Assembly: GCA_017517965.1 (NCBI GenBank)
Contig: JAFWXR010000050.1
Span: forward strand, 1 to 64,000
DNA length: 64,000 nt
Direction: 5' to 3'
From: Clostridia bacterium
GTDB lineage: Bacteria; Bacillota; Clostridia; Oscillospirales; Feifaniaceae
Part shown: positions 1 through 8,897 of the stretch, piece by piece
Position numbering within the stretch: the first letter of the stretch is position 1
Layout: every line of letters begins with the position of its first letter
Program-made: the position numbers and the translations under genes
Notes under the pieces: model-generated
Seen by the model: the letters and a program-made list of their open reading frames with translations, nothing else
Database searches by the model: none
Told to the model about the DNA's origin: nothing

Positions 1-320
1 ATACCTGAACGTTCTTCAGTAGGCGCCGTCGTATAACAAGGTTCCATAGCCTTCTTTACATCGGGTATGCCTATACCTTTGTCTCTTATCGAAACAGTTA
101 CCTCATTTCCGTCTGTTTTAAGCGTCATCATTATCTTTCCGACGGTATCAGGGTATGCATGTACTATGCAATTTGTAACCGCCTCCGATACTGCGGTTTT
201 GATATCTGCAAGCTCGTCCACCGTAGGATCGAGCATTGCCGTAAACGACGACGCCACCTGTCTTGCAAACGACTCATTCACCGAAAGTGACATAAACGTG
301 ATTTTAACTTCATTTTTCAT
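1..320 (-). CDS. spoIIAB: Anti-sigma F factor SpoIIAB, C-terminus cut by the window edge
   Basis: Reading the minus strand from an ATG at 320 gives about 106 residues of a GHKL-fold serine kinase/anti-sigma factor before the window ends. The ATP-binding N box is visible as EAVTNCIVHAY and the G1 region as DKGIGIPDV. In sporulators SpoIIAB binds and holds sigma-F in the forespore and phosphorylates SpoIIAA. The start overlaps the end of spoIIAA by 11 bp, the usual translational coupling of this operon; sigF is expected just outside the left edge. This frame was identified by direct translation. The family call is firm; the C-terminus is not visible. Confidence 0.93.
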   Translation of the reverse strand, partial: MKNEVKITFMSLSVNESFARQVASSFTAMLDPTVDELADIKTAVSEAVTNCIVHAYPDTVGKIMMTLKTDGNEVTVSIRDKGIGIPDVKKAMEPCYTTAPTEERSG

Positions 321-636
321 ATTTTACCTCTCTTTCTATCTGTACAAACGCCTGTGCACCCGACATTTTAAGCATTTTCTCAATACGTGCACTGCAACCG
401 CAGACCGAAACTTTACCGTCATATTTTTTCATAAGTTTATATCTGCCCATCACAAATCCAAACCCCGAAGAATCCATAAAATCAAGCCCCGAAAAATCAA
501 TTTTCAGTTTTTGCGGTTTATATTCCCGTATAGCCGCATCTGTTTCTTCCCTCAAAAATATGCAGTTGTGATGGTCTATTTCCCCGCTTATGTGAACGGT
601 TAGCTCTTTTCCGATATTTTCTATTGAATATCTCAT
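310..636 (-). CDS. spoIIAA: Anti-anti-sigma F factor SpoIIAA
   Basis: A 108-residue STAS-domain protein, the normal length for SpoIIAA. The phosphorylated-serine motif DSSG lies at residues 55-58, within DFSGLDFMDSSGFG, and the family-typical GRYKLM follows. Unphosphorylated SpoIIAA releases sigma-F from SpoIIAB in the forespore; SpoIIAB inactivates it by phosphorylating the motif serine. It is immediately upstream of and overlaps spoIIAB, the classic spoIIAA-spoIIAB-sigF order. The promoter must lie in 637-720, and the gene is separated from the RCC1 lipoprotein gene by an intrinsic terminator. Confidence 0.96.
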   Translation of the reverse strand: MRYSIENIGKELTVHISGEIDHHNCIFLREETDAAIREYKPQKLKIDFSGLDFMDSSGFGFVMGRYKLMKKYDGKVSVCGCSARIEKMLKMSGAQAFVQIEREVKYEK

Positions 637-660
637 TTTTTACCTCTCTTCTCTAAAATC

Positions 661-694
661 AAAAAAACCTATCAATTCAATGATAGGTTTTTTT
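661..694 (-). terminator. Intrinsic terminator, 14-bp stem
   Basis: A perfect stem of AAAAAAACCTATCA and its complement around a 6-nt loop; T-rich on both strands. It follows the RCC1 lipoprotein gene (stop at 722) and separates that operon from spoIIA. Confidence 0.85.
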
Positions 695-721
695 ACGTTA
701 TTTTTTTGTCAAAAAATGTAT

Positions 722-1936
722 TTATCTTATTTTTAAAGGTTCTTTTACGTCTTCGTCAACGGTCTTATCATATTCGTACTCAGTATACTCACCGTCATCA
801 AAGAGTAGTTTTCTCTCTAAAACGGTACATTTTCCGTTTCCGAGTCTGCCAAAAGTATTGAGACCCCATGTATATACGTATCCGTCTTCATCAACGGCTA
901 TGCTGTGCGAACCGCTTCCTGCAGCGTTTTTCATTCCGCCCAGAAATTCGATAGGCGTAGGTCCGTACGTAGCAATCGGGTCTTCGCCGACCTGACCGCC
1001 CGTTTCCTCACCGTTTTCGTCACGGAATTTTATCGTATCCGAAAGTTCGTCCCACGCATACAGCATACCGTCATTTGACAGATACATTGCGGCATTGCCG
1101 TAAACTTCTTTAACGTCACGAGCAACTTCACGGTAATCGTATATCCACCACTCTCCGCTACCGTCACCGACAGAGCCTGAGAAACCGTTTGCCCCCGTTC
1201 CCCAAAGAACGTCCGACTCGTCTATATAAAACGTGGTCTGACTTCCGCAGGAGACGTATTTTGCATTTTCAGATATAAGCATCGGTTCCGTTACAAACAC
1301 GTTTACAGTATCATAACCCGGTCCGAGATTTGCCAGATAGCCAAGTCCCCAGAGTTTCCCGTCACTATCAAAGTATGCAAGGTGTGAACCGCCGACCGAA
1401 ACCGACACCACATTTTTCGCAACTACCGTAGGTGTGTCAACCGTTTCAACTTCACCGTCATATCCCGCAATACTCTTACCCCACACATACAAATCACCGT
1501 TTGAGGTAACTGCCGCGCTTGTATGAGTGCAGGTTGATACCTGTATCACATCTGTAAGAATACACTCATCCGCATCATCTTTTCTGCCAAGTTGAGACAT
1601 ATCGTTTCTGCCGTAAGACAGAAGCCTTCCGTCATCAAAAAGCACAAGTGTGAACCCGTTTCCGAGTGCCGCATCCTTAACGTTTTCAAACGTCAGCACA
1701 GGTGAATATGCATCGTTATTTTCTACTACCGTAACGTCGTCTTTAATCGTAGTTTTCTTACCGTTTGCAAGCTGACCGAAAAAATTATCGCCCCACAGCC
1801 ACAGATTGCCGTCTTCATCGAGTGCACCGCTGTGCGCCGCACCGCAATACACTTTTTGTACGTCATCCATTTGATTGCAACCGCAAAGTGACAGCATTAT
1901 AACAACGGCTAAAACTGTAAGTAACACCTTTTTCAT
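722..1936 (-). CDS. RCC1-repeat (beta-propeller) lipoprotein
   Basis: A 404-residue protein that begins with a lipoprotein signal peptide: basic start, hydrophobic stretch, then lipobox LSLCGC with the lipidated Cys near residue 18. The rest consists of about seven RCC1-type repeats, seen as recurring units such as DEDGNLWLWGDNFFGQLANG, SNGDLYVWGKS and EDGYVYTWGLNTFGRLGNG, which suggests a seven-bladed propeller anchored outside the membrane. It is the last gene of the valS-folC operon and its start overlaps the folC stop (ATGA). RCC1 repeats are protein-interaction folds; no enzymatic motif is seen and the partner is unknown. Confidence 0.85.
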   Translation of the reverse strand: MKKVLLTVLAVVIMLSLCGCNQMDDVQKVYCGAAHSGALDEDGNLWLWGDNFFGQLANGKKTTIKDDVTVVENNDAYSPVLTFENVKDAALGNGFTLVLFDDGRLLSYGRNDMSQLGRKDDADECILTDVIQVSTCTHTSAAVTSNGDLYVWGKSIAGYDGEVETVDTPTVVAKNVVSVSVGGSHLAYFDSDGKLWGLGYLANLGPGYDTVNVFVTEPMLISENAKYVSCGSQTTFYIDESDVLWGTGANGFSGSVGDGSGEWWIYDYREVARDVKEVYGNAAMYLSNDGMLYAWDELSDTIKFRDENGEETGGQVGEDPIATYGPTPIEFLGGMKNAAGSGSHSIAVDEDGYVYTWGLNTFGRLGNGKCTVLERKLLFDDGEYTEYEYDKTVDEDVKEPLKIR

Positions 1937-3222
1937 AAAAGATACCTCTCTACGACAATTTTTGCCTCACCCAAAAGGTAAAGCGACCCGCAAATTATCA
2001 ACGTATCATTGTCAGAAAGCTTATCCATAACGTCTTTAATTGCTTTTTCAACGTCTGCATAGCCTTTCGAGTTACCGCAATATTTTTTTGCTTCTTCAAG
2101 ATTGTCCTGCCATAAAAGCTTTCTCGGTGAAGAAACTTCTACGGCTATATATTCGTCTGCAAGTGATGCTATTTTCTTTATACAATAGGGATATTCCTTA
2201 TCCTTAACCATTCCCATCACTACGATGAGATTGCCGTCAACAAAACTGTCGATATAATCACACAAAGCGTCTATCCCGTCAGGATTATGTGCACCGTCAA
2301 AAATAATGTTATCCGTCAGTTTATAAAGTCTTCCAAAGAACTGACATTTCGAAAAACCGTCTTTAATATGTTCATCTTCAATTTTCATACCGTTTTGACG
2401 CAATACACTAAGTGCTTCGTATGCCGTTACGGCGTTGTAAACCTGATGTACTCCTGCAAGAGAAACGGCCAAATCCACGTCTTTGTAATTAAAAGATGCA
2501 CCGTCGGATGCTATCTTTTGATTTTTTATCAGAGATACGTTTGGCAGGATAAAAGGTGCATTCATTTCATCACATTTATTCTCCACAACTTCCAAAACGT
2601 CATTCTGACAAACCGGATATAGTACCACCGGACAGTTTTTCTTGATTATCCCACACTTTTCCTCTGCAATTTTTGCATAGGTATCACCTAAAATTGCAGT
2701 ATGGTCAAGAGAAATTGAGGTTATAACCGACACAAGCGGTTCTTTGATTATATTCGTAGCATCAAACCTACCGCCGAGTCCGACTTCAAGAACAACTACG
2801 TCACACTTTTCCTTTGCATAGTAACAAAACGCAACGGCGGTTACCGCTTCAAATTCCGTAACGGGCGGATAAGTGCCCTTACCGTCCAGCACGTCAATTG
2901 CATTTTTTACTTTTTCCGTCAAGTCCGCAAGGTCATTATCAGGTATATTTTTGCCGTTTATCTGCATTCTTTCACCGAATTCTTCAACAAAAGGTGAAAT
3001 ATACATACCCGTTTTATAGCCTGCCACACGAAGTGCCGAGGCAATGAGGTTGACCGTACTGCCCTTACCGTTTGTTCCTGCAACGTGGATAAATTTCATA
3101 TCATCCTGCGGATTTCCGAGAGAAGCCATAAGTTCTCTCATACGGTCAAGCCCCTTATATTCACCAAAACGATCTCTGCCGTGTATAAATTCAAGTGCCT
3201 CTGTGTAATTCATAGTCCTCAC
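1933..3222 (-). CDS. folC: Folylpolyglutamate synthase / dihydrofolate synthase
   Basis: A 429-residue Mur-ligase-family enzyme. The P-loop [16 protein letters not shown] lies near residues 46-61, and the family motifs [15 protein letters not shown] and [10 protein letters not shown] are present. It adds glutamate to folates using ATP, in the cytoplasm, which retains and activates the cofactor. The start overlaps the valS stop by 4 bp and the stop overlaps the RCC1 lipoprotein start by 4 bp, so the three genes are probably cotranscribed. valS-folC adjacency is common in Firmicutes. Whether it also has dihydrofolate synthase activity cannot be read from the sequence. Confidence 0.95.
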   Translation of the reverse strand: MRTMNYTEALEFIHGRDRFGEYKGLDRMRELMASLGNPQDDMKFIHVAGTNGKGSTVNLIASALRVAGYKTGMYISPFVEEFGERMQINGKNIPDNDLADLTEKVKNAIDVLDGKGTYPPVTEFEAVTAVAFCYYAKEKCDVVVLEVGLGGRFDATNIIKEPLVSVITSISLDHTAILGDTYAKIAEEKCGIIKKNCPVVLYPVCQNDVLEVVENKCDEMNAPFILPNVSLIKNQKIASDGASFNYKDVDLAVSLAGVHQVYNAVTAYEALSVLRQNGMKIEDEHIKDGFSKCQFFGRLYKLTDNIIFDGAHNPDGIDALCDYIDSFVDGNLIVVMGMVKDKEYPYCIKKIASLADEYIAVEVSSPRKLLWQDNLEEAKKYCGNSKGYADVEKAIKDVMDKLSDNDTLIICGSLYLLGEAKIVVERYLL

Positions 3223-5846
3223 ATATTTTTAAGTTCTTCAATGCTCTTTTCAAGAGCTTCAAGCATTGCTACAAACTTTTCTTTCTTAGCCTTTTCAGCC
3301 TCAATTTTAGCCGCAGGCGCTTTAGAAACGAAGCCTTCGTTGGAAAGCATTCCGTCTACTCGTTTAATTTCAGAAAGCAGTTTTTCTTTTTCCTTTGCCA
3401 TTCTGTCAAGTTCGGCAGAAACGTCAACGAGTTCCGCAAGCGGAATATACGTCTTTGCACCGTCAGTAACTATCGTTACAGCATTCTGAATATCAAAACC
3501 GTTTCCTACCGTAACACCCGATGCAGAGGCAAGTCTTTCATAATAACCCTTACCCTTTTCAAAGAGTTCAGCATTCTCCGTTTCAATGTAGAGATGTGCC
3601 TTCTTTGAGGGTGCAATATTCATCTCGCTTCTTCTGTTTCTTACCGCCTTGATAAGTTCCATAACCTTGTTCATTTCCGCTTCTTCAGCATCAAAAACAA
3701 GTTCATTTCTGAATATCGGATAGTCGTCAATCATTATCGATTCTTTATTATGCGGTATATTCTGATAGATTTCTTCTGTTATGAACGGCATAAACGGATG
3801 AAGTGCCTTGAGAATATCCGTAAGCACGTAGAGAAGTACCTGCTGTGCAGACTTCTTCGTCGCCTCATTGGTGTTGGTTTCAAAGAGTCTGGGCTTTACA
3901 AGTTCAATATACCAGTCACAGAAATCATCCCACGCAAAATCGTAAAGTTTAGTTGCCGCAATACCGATTTCAAATCTTTCAAGATTTTCATTGACTTCTT
4001 TTACCGTCTTGTTAAGACGTGAAAGAATCCATTTATCCTCAAGAATCAAATCTTCGGGAAGTGATACTTCATCTATATCAAGATTCATAAGAACAAATCT
4101 TGATGCATTCCATATCTTGTTTGCAAAGTTTCTTGCCGCAACGACCTTTTCATCGATAAATCTCATATCGTTTCCGGGTGAGTTACCCGTTGCAAGCATA
4201 AATCTGAGTGCATCCGCACCGTACTGTTCGATAATGAGAAGCGGGTCAATACCGTTTCCGAGTGACTTACTCATCTTTCTGCCCTGCGCATCACGTACAA
4301 GACCGTGAATGAGCACCGTATCAAACGGAACCTGACCTGTCTGTTCAATACCCGAGAACATCATTCTCATTACCCAGAACGGAATGATATCGTATCCCGT
4401 TACAAGTGTGTTCGTGGGATAGAAGTACTTTAAGTCCTCCGTTTCTTCGGGCCAACCGAGTGTTGAGAAGGGCCAGAGTGCAGATGAGAACCACGTATCA
4501 AGCGTATCGGGATCTCTTCTCATAGGCTTTGAACACTTGGGACAGGTTTTCACTTCATCTTTAGATACAACAACCTCACCGCAGGTATCACAGTAATAAG
4601 CAGGTATCTGATGTCCCCACCAGAGCTGTCTTGAAATACACCAGTCTCTGATATTTTCAAGCCAGTGGAAGTATATCTTATCAAATCTTTCGGGAACGAA
4701 TTTCGTTTCACCGTTTTTAACCTTTTCTATGGCAGGCTTTGCAAGAGGCTTCATTGAAACAAACCACTGCTTCGAAACACGGGGTTCAACGGTTGTGCCG
4801 CAACGGTAGCAGGTGCCGACGTTGTGTGCATAATCCTCAACCTTGACGAGTGCACCCTCTTTTTCAAGATCTTCAACAATAGCCTTACGAGCCTCAAATC
4901 TGTCCATACCCGCATATTTGGGATAATCCTCTGTTATCTTGGCATCATCCGTCATAACGTTTATAACGGGCAGATTATGACGTAGACCAACCTCAAAGTC
5001 ATTGGGGTCGTGTGCGGGTGTGATTTTAACGACACCCGTTCCGAAATCCATTTCAACGTATTCATCTGCAACTATCGGAATCTCTCTGTGAACGATAGGC
5101 AGAATTACCGTCTTACCGATAATATCCTTATATCTCTCATCATTGGGATTTACCGCTACTGCAGTATCACCGAGAAGCGTCTCGGGACGAGTTGTAGCAA
5201 GATTGATATAACCGCTGCCATCAGAAAGCTGATAGCGGAGATGCCAGAAATGACCTGCCTGCTCCTCATACTCAACCTCTGCATCCGAGATGGACGTAAG
5301 ACAGTGTGGACACCAGTTGATTATTCTCTCACCACGATAGATAAGTCCCTTATTGTAAAGGCGTACAAAAACTTCATTTACGGCATCATTACAGCCCTTA
5401 TCCATTGTAAAACGAAGTCTGTCCCAGTCACATGACGAGCCCATTTTCTTAAGCTGTTCACAAATTCTGCCGCCGTACTGTTCTTTCCATGCCCACGCAC
5501 GTTCAAGGAACTTTTCACGGCCTATGCCCTCTTTAGTGAGCCCCTCTTTTTTCATCTGTTCAACAATCTTTGCCTCTGTCGCAATAGAAGCGTGATCCGT
5601 ACCGGGCAGCCACAAAGCACAGTAACCCGACATTCTCTTAAAACGAATAAGGATGTCCTGTAACGTGTTGTCGAGAGCGTGTCCCATATGAAGCTGTCCC
5701 GTAATATTCGGTGGCGGCATCACTATCGTATAGGGTTTCTTTCCCGTAGATGAATCGGCGTGAAAATAGCCTTTTTCCATCCAAGTCTGATATAACCTGT
5801 CGTCAACCTCGGCAGGATTATAATTTTTTTCTAACTGTTTTGCCAT
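3219..5846 (-). CDS. valS: Valyl-tRNA synthetase
   Basis: An 875-residue class I aminoacyl-tRNA synthetase of normal length. The HIGH-type signature is [17 protein letters not shown] near residues 45-61 and the KMSKS loop is [11 protein letters not shown] near residue 524. The CP1 editing domain lies between ([19 protein letters not shown]), and a charged C-terminal coiled coil typical of ValRS closes the protein. A zinc-ribbon-like pair YCDTCGE/CPKCSKP is present in the catalytic core insertion. No T-box leader is seen: the gene follows glpK after only 18 bp, so it is expressed from an upstream promoter, probably the one before the Ogt fusion. Confidence 0.97.
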   Translation of the reverse strand: MAKQLEKNYNPAEVDDRLYQTWMEKGYFHADSSTGKKPYTIVMPPPNITGQLHMGHALDNTLQDILIRFKRMSGYCALWLPGTDHASIATEAKIVEQMKKEGLTKEGIGREKFLERAWAWKEQYGGRICEQLKKMGSSCDWDRLRFTMDKGCNDAVNEVFVRLYNKGLIYRGERIINWCPHCLTSISDAEVEYEEQAGHFWHLRYQLSDGSGYINLATTRPETLLGDTAVAVNPNDERYKDIIGKTVILPIVHREIPIVADEYVEMDFGTGVVKITPAHDPNDFEVGLRHNLPVINVMTDDAKITEDYPKYAGMDRFEARKAIVEDLEKEGALVKVEDYAHNVGTCYRCGTTVEPRVSKQWFVSMKPLAKPAIEKVKNGETKFVPERFDKIYFHWLENIRDWCISRQLWWGHQIPAYYCDTCGEVVVSKDEVKTCPKCSKPMRRDPDTLDTWFSSALWPFSTLGWPEETEDLKYFYPTNTLVTGYDIIPFWVMRMMFSGIEQTGQVPFDTVLIHGLVRDAQGRKMSKSLGNGIDPLLIIEQYGADALRFMLATGNSPGNDMRFIDEKVVAARNFANKIWNASRFVLMNLDIDEVSLPEDLILEDKWILSRLNKTVKEVNENLERFEIGIAATKLYDFAWDDFCDWYIELVKPRLFETNTNEATKKSAQQVLLYVLTDILKALHPFMPFITEEIYQNIPHNKESIMIDDYPIFRNELVFDAEEAEMNKVMELIKAVRNRRSEMNIAPSKKAHLYIETENAELFEKGKGYYERLASASGVTVGNGFDIQNAVTIVTDGAKTYIPLAELVDVSAELDRMAKEKEKLLSEIKRVDGMLSNEGFVSKAPAAKIEAEKAKKEKFVAMLEALEKSIEELKNM

Positions 5847-5864
5847 TTCTATCTCCTCACAAAA

Positions 5865-7358
5865 TTATTCTTCAATCCAATTTGATGCACGCTCTACTGC
5901 CCGAAGCCACGTTTTGTACTCTTTATTACTGAGTTCTTTTCTGTCGGACGGTTCAAACTTCCGTGCAAGTTTCCAGTTCTTTTTTATTTCATCGGTACTC
6001 TTCCATATACCTGCACCAATACCTGCCATATAAATGGCACCGAGTCCCGTCGATTCCGTAACCTCGGGTCTCATAACGGGTATATCAAGCAGGTCTGCCT
6101 GAAGTGCAAGCAGAAAATCGCATACCGACACACCACCGTCTGCTTTAAGTTCCGTTATCGGCATTCCCGCATCTTCTGCCATTGCATCGAAAATACATTT
6201 ACTCTGGAATGCAAGACTTTCAACCGCAGCACGTATAAAATGCTCTCTCGTCGTACCTCTCGTCATTCCGACGACAGTTCCTCTCGCATAACTGTCCCAG
6301 AACGGTGCCCCGAGGCCCGTAAACGCAGGTACCAAGTACACGCCTCCGTTATCTTCAACCTCATAGACAATCGTATCCGTTTCTGCGGCACTTTTTATCA
6401 TTTTAAGTTCATCACGTAGCCATTTGATAACAGAGCCTGCATTGTAAACGCTTCCTTCAAGAGCGTATGTGACCTTGCCGTCCATCCCCCACGCAATCGT
6501 CGTCAGCAGACCGTTTTGTGAACGAACAGGCTTATCACCCGTATTCATAAGAATAAAGCATCCTGTTCCGTAGGTGTTTTTTGCATTTCCCACATCAAAA
6601 CAATTCTGTCCGAACAATGCACACTGTTGATCTCCGCCGATACCCGATATTGCTATCTTAGCACCGACCGCTTCTTCGTCGGTGTAACCGACAACGCCGA
6701 CTGACGGTACAACCTTCGGCAGTATTTTCTCGTCTATTCCGAGCAAGTCAAGAATTTCTCTGTCCCACTCAAGAGTATTTATATTGAACAGCATCGTTCT
6801 TGAAGCATTTGAATAATCGGTAACAAAAACTTTTCCGCCCGTAAGCTTGTATATAAGCCACGTATCAATCGTGCCTACCATAAGTTTACCCTGCTCACAG
6901 CATGCCTTTACTTCGGGCACGTTATCAAGAAGCCACTTTATTTTGGTAGCGGTAAAATACGGGTCTATAAGAAGTCCTGTTTTTTTCTTAACCATATCCG
7001 AAAGACCGTCTTTTTCAAGGCTTTCACACATTTTTGCAGTTCTGCGACACTGCCACACTATAGCATTATAAAGAGGCTTTCCCGTATCGCAGTCCCACGC
7101 AACCACCGTTTCTCTCTGATTGGTGATGCCGATTGCAGCAACATTCTCTATGCCAATATCCTTCGTTGCCTCCTTAATCGTTGAAAGCTGAGCCTCCCAT
7201 ATTTCAGAGGCATCGTGTTCAACCCAACCCGGCTGAGGATAAATCTACTCAAACGGAATGTTCGCCGAGGCTTTAAGTTTATGCTCCGACACGTCGTAAA
7301 CAAGCGTTCTTAAACTTGTCGTTCCTTCATCAAGTGCAAGTATATACTTCTTATCCAT
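5865..7358 (-). pseudogene. glpK: Glycerol kinase gene interrupted by an amber codon at position 38
   Basis: From the ATG at 7358 the minus strand encodes a full-length GlpK (497 codons), starting MDKKYILALDEGTTSLRT, but codon 38 (7245-7247) is TAG. It stands where GlpK proteins have Gln in the block (Q)IYPQPGWVEHD, so a single CAG-to-TAG change explains it. Downstream the reading frame is intact through the kinase motifs GGDQQCALFGQ and ADGGVSVCDFLL. Glycerol kinase phosphorylates glycerol to glycerol-3-phosphate. The start overlaps the upstream fusion gene by 8 bp and valS follows after 18 bp. TAG is an ordinary stop in neighbouring genes (17544, 18912), so readthrough is not expected. A sequence error is the alternative to real inactivation. 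Confidence 0.85.
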
Positions 7359-8511
7359 TCACCTTGCTCCTTTTCACCGTCATCAACAATCCATCCCCCA
7401 AAGTTATCAGCGATGCCTGCATTTCATCATCGTTCATCGCCATTTCATTAAAAGTTATCAGATTGTTTGCTATCGTTCTGTTTTTATGCTTGACTACACC
7501 GAGTCCCGCCGAAATGCCTTTATACAAAACGTTGTCGTACAATGCAACACCGCCTTCCGTAAGCAGTTTCTTCACACTGTCGTACAAGTTTACGTATTGA
7601 CCTTTTGCACAGTCAACGTATATAAAATTAAATTTTTGTGTGCATTCTCTCGCAAATTCCACACCGTCAGCAAGAATATGCTCTATCCCGCTGCCTTTTG
7701 TAAACTCCACAGCGGTTTTATACGTATCCTCGTCTTTTTCAACGGTCGTTATCTTCGCATCACACACACTTTTCATATAAAGCGTTCCATACCCGACCGC
7801 CGTTCCGATTTCAAGAATCTTTTTCGGTTGCATAACCGAAAGTAAAGAACCGATAAAAGCAAGCGTTTCGGGTTTACTTACGGGAACGTTATTCTTGTTG
7901 GCATATTCAAGTATATCTTTTCTGAAAACTTCACCTGACAGACTTCGCACGTAAGCGGTAAGACCGGGATTTATAATTTCATCTGCACTGACAATCTCAC
8001 TCTGCGATATAAGTTTAACCCTGTTTTCTATTTCAAGTATAGTGCGTTTTGCCTTCGTTCCGCCTGCATATCCCGACAGCATACCGCCCCTTGCATTAAC
8101 CCTGTGACAAGGAATGATTATCGGAAGCGGATTATGATTAAGTGCATTTCCCACCGCCCTGAAGGCGTTAGTTGCTTTCATTGAATCTACAATATTGGAA
8201 TACGTGACCGTTTCGCCGTAAGGAATCTTCAAAACACACTCTGTCACTTTTTGCGCAAAATCCGAAAGAAAAAGTTTATATTCAAGTTCAAAATCACGTC
8301 GGTTACCCGAAAGAAATTCCGTAATCTGTGAAAAAGCCCTTTCCGTCATCACGTTCGGCCCTGCAAACTGAGCGTCCTTTATATGTTTTGAAAGATACTT
8401 CCTTTTGTTATCATCATCAGCCTCAAAGGAGACGGCATATAAAACGTTTTCATCCGCATAGATATTTATTCTTCCTATCGCAGTCTCATACTGCCCGCAG
8501 GATATTTTCAT
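7351..8511 (-). CDS. Fusion of methylated-DNA-cysteine methyltransferase (Ogt/MGMT) with an O-methyltransferase (TrmR-like)
   Basis: A 386-residue two-domain protein. Residues about 1-165 are an Ogt-type DNA repair domain with the active-site motif IIIPCHRVNARGG (acceptor Cys near 135) and the helix-turn-helix region before it. Residues about 185-386 are a class I SAM methyltransferase of the caffeoyl-CoA OMT/YrrM type: motif I is KILEIGTAVGYGTLYM, and the DCAKGQY and ALYDNVL segments follow. The second half most resembles TrmR, which methylates 5-hydroxyuridine in tRNA, but the substrate is inferred. ATG at 8511 has AAAGGAG 7 nt upstream. It is the first gene of the glpK-valS-folC operon. 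Confidence 0.85.
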   Translation of the reverse strand: MKISCGQYETAIGRINIYADENVLYAVSFEADDDNKRKYLSKHIKDAQFAGPNVMTERAFSQITEFLSGNRRDFELEYKLFLSDFAQKVTECVLKIPYGETVTYSNIVDSMKATNAFRAVGNALNHNPLPIIIPCHRVNARGGMLSGYAGGTKAKRTILEIENRVKLISQSEIVSADEIINPGLTAYVRSLSGEVFRKDILEYANKNNVPVSKPETLAFIGSLLSVMQPKKILEIGTAVGYGTLYMKSVCDAKITTVEKDEDTYKTAVEFTKGSGIEHILADGVEFARECTQKFNFIYVDCAKGQYVNLYDSVKKLLTEGGVALYDNVLYKGISAGLGVVKHKNRTIANNLITFNEMAMNDDEMQASLITLGDGLLMTVKRSKVNG

Positions 8512-8538
8512 CACGCCACTCCTTTCAAGACATATATT

Positions 8539-8563
8539 ATTATATTATCACTCAGTAATATAA
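8539..8563 (-). promoter_or_regulatory. Palindrome and -10 box upstream of the Ogt fusion
   Basis: Positions 8540-8547 (TTATATTA) and 8556-8563 (TAATATAA) are perfect 8-nt inverted arms around an 8-nt centre. A TATAAT hexamer on the minus strand lies at 8539-8544, inside one arm, about 25 nt before the ATG. The arrangement looks like a repressor site over the promoter; a -35 box is only weakly matched (TTTACT at 8565-8570). No regulator is identified. Confidence 0.45.
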
Positions 8564-8573
8564 AAGTAAATAT

Positions 8574-8605
8574 AAAAATAAGACATCGGCAAAACCGATG
8601 TCTTA
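8574..8605 (-). terminator. Intrinsic terminator of rpmE
   Basis: An 11-bp stem (TAAGACATCGG and its complement) with a 5-nt loop, followed on the minus strand by a T-rich run, 12 bp past the rpmE stop. Confidence 0.88.
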
Positions 8606-8617
8606 CGTATACGCTTT

Positions 8618-8818
8618 TTATTTGAGGCCGTATTTCTTGTTGAATCTATCAACCCTACCGCCAGAATCAACCAGCTTCTGCTTGCCGGTATAGAAGGGGT
8701 GACACTTTGAACATACCTCGACTTTGATATTCTGCTTTGTAGATGCAGTTTCAATTACAGCGCCGCACGCACATGTAACTGTTGTGGGCTGATAATCGGG
8801 ATGAATTCCTTCCTTCAT
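8618..8818 (-). CDS. rpmE: 50S ribosomal protein L31, zinc-binding type
   Basis: A 66-residue L31 beginning MKEGIHPDY. The zinc-binding cysteines C16, C18, C36 and C39 (TCACGAV and VCSKCHP) make it the C+ type that stores zinc in the large subunit. The start chosen is the ATG at 8818, preceded by GAGGTG; an in-frame GTG at 8827 lies inside that ribosome binding site and is not a plausible start. It is flanked by its own promoter and terminator, so it is monocistronic. Confidence 0.97.
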   Translation of the reverse strand: MKEGIHPDYQPTTVTCACGAVIETASTKQNIKVEVCSKCHPFYTGKQKLVDSGGRVDRFNKKYGLK

Positions 8819-8860
8819 GCAGTTCACCTCATTTCAAAAGATAATTTTTCAACAGGTGTT

Positions 8861-8889
8861 ATGTTATCACATAAAATCAAAAAATGCAA
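8861..8889 (-). promoter_or_regulatory. Sigma-A promoter of rpmE
   Basis: On the minus strand TTGCAT (8884-8889) and TAACAT (8861-8866) are separated by 17 nt, directly upstream of rpmE and just beyond the addA stop. Confidence 0.6.
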
Positions 8890-8897
8890 GTGCTTTT

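Noticed and set aside
5846-5865. T-box upstream of valS
   Set aside because: Only 18 bp separate glpK and valS; there is no room for a leader.
7245-7247. TAG in glpK as reassigned or pyrrolysine codon
   Set aside because: TAG ends at least two neighbouring genes at the expected length, no pyl genes are seen, and the position is a conserved Gln, not a special site.
8548-8754. 68-residue minus-strand frame over rpmE
   Set aside because: Shadow of rpmE in another frame; it passes through the rpmE terminator.
8880-8897. Terminator of addA at GCAAGTGCTTTTT
   Set aside because: It resembles one arm of the 51338 and 61691 terminators, but no pairing partner is present.
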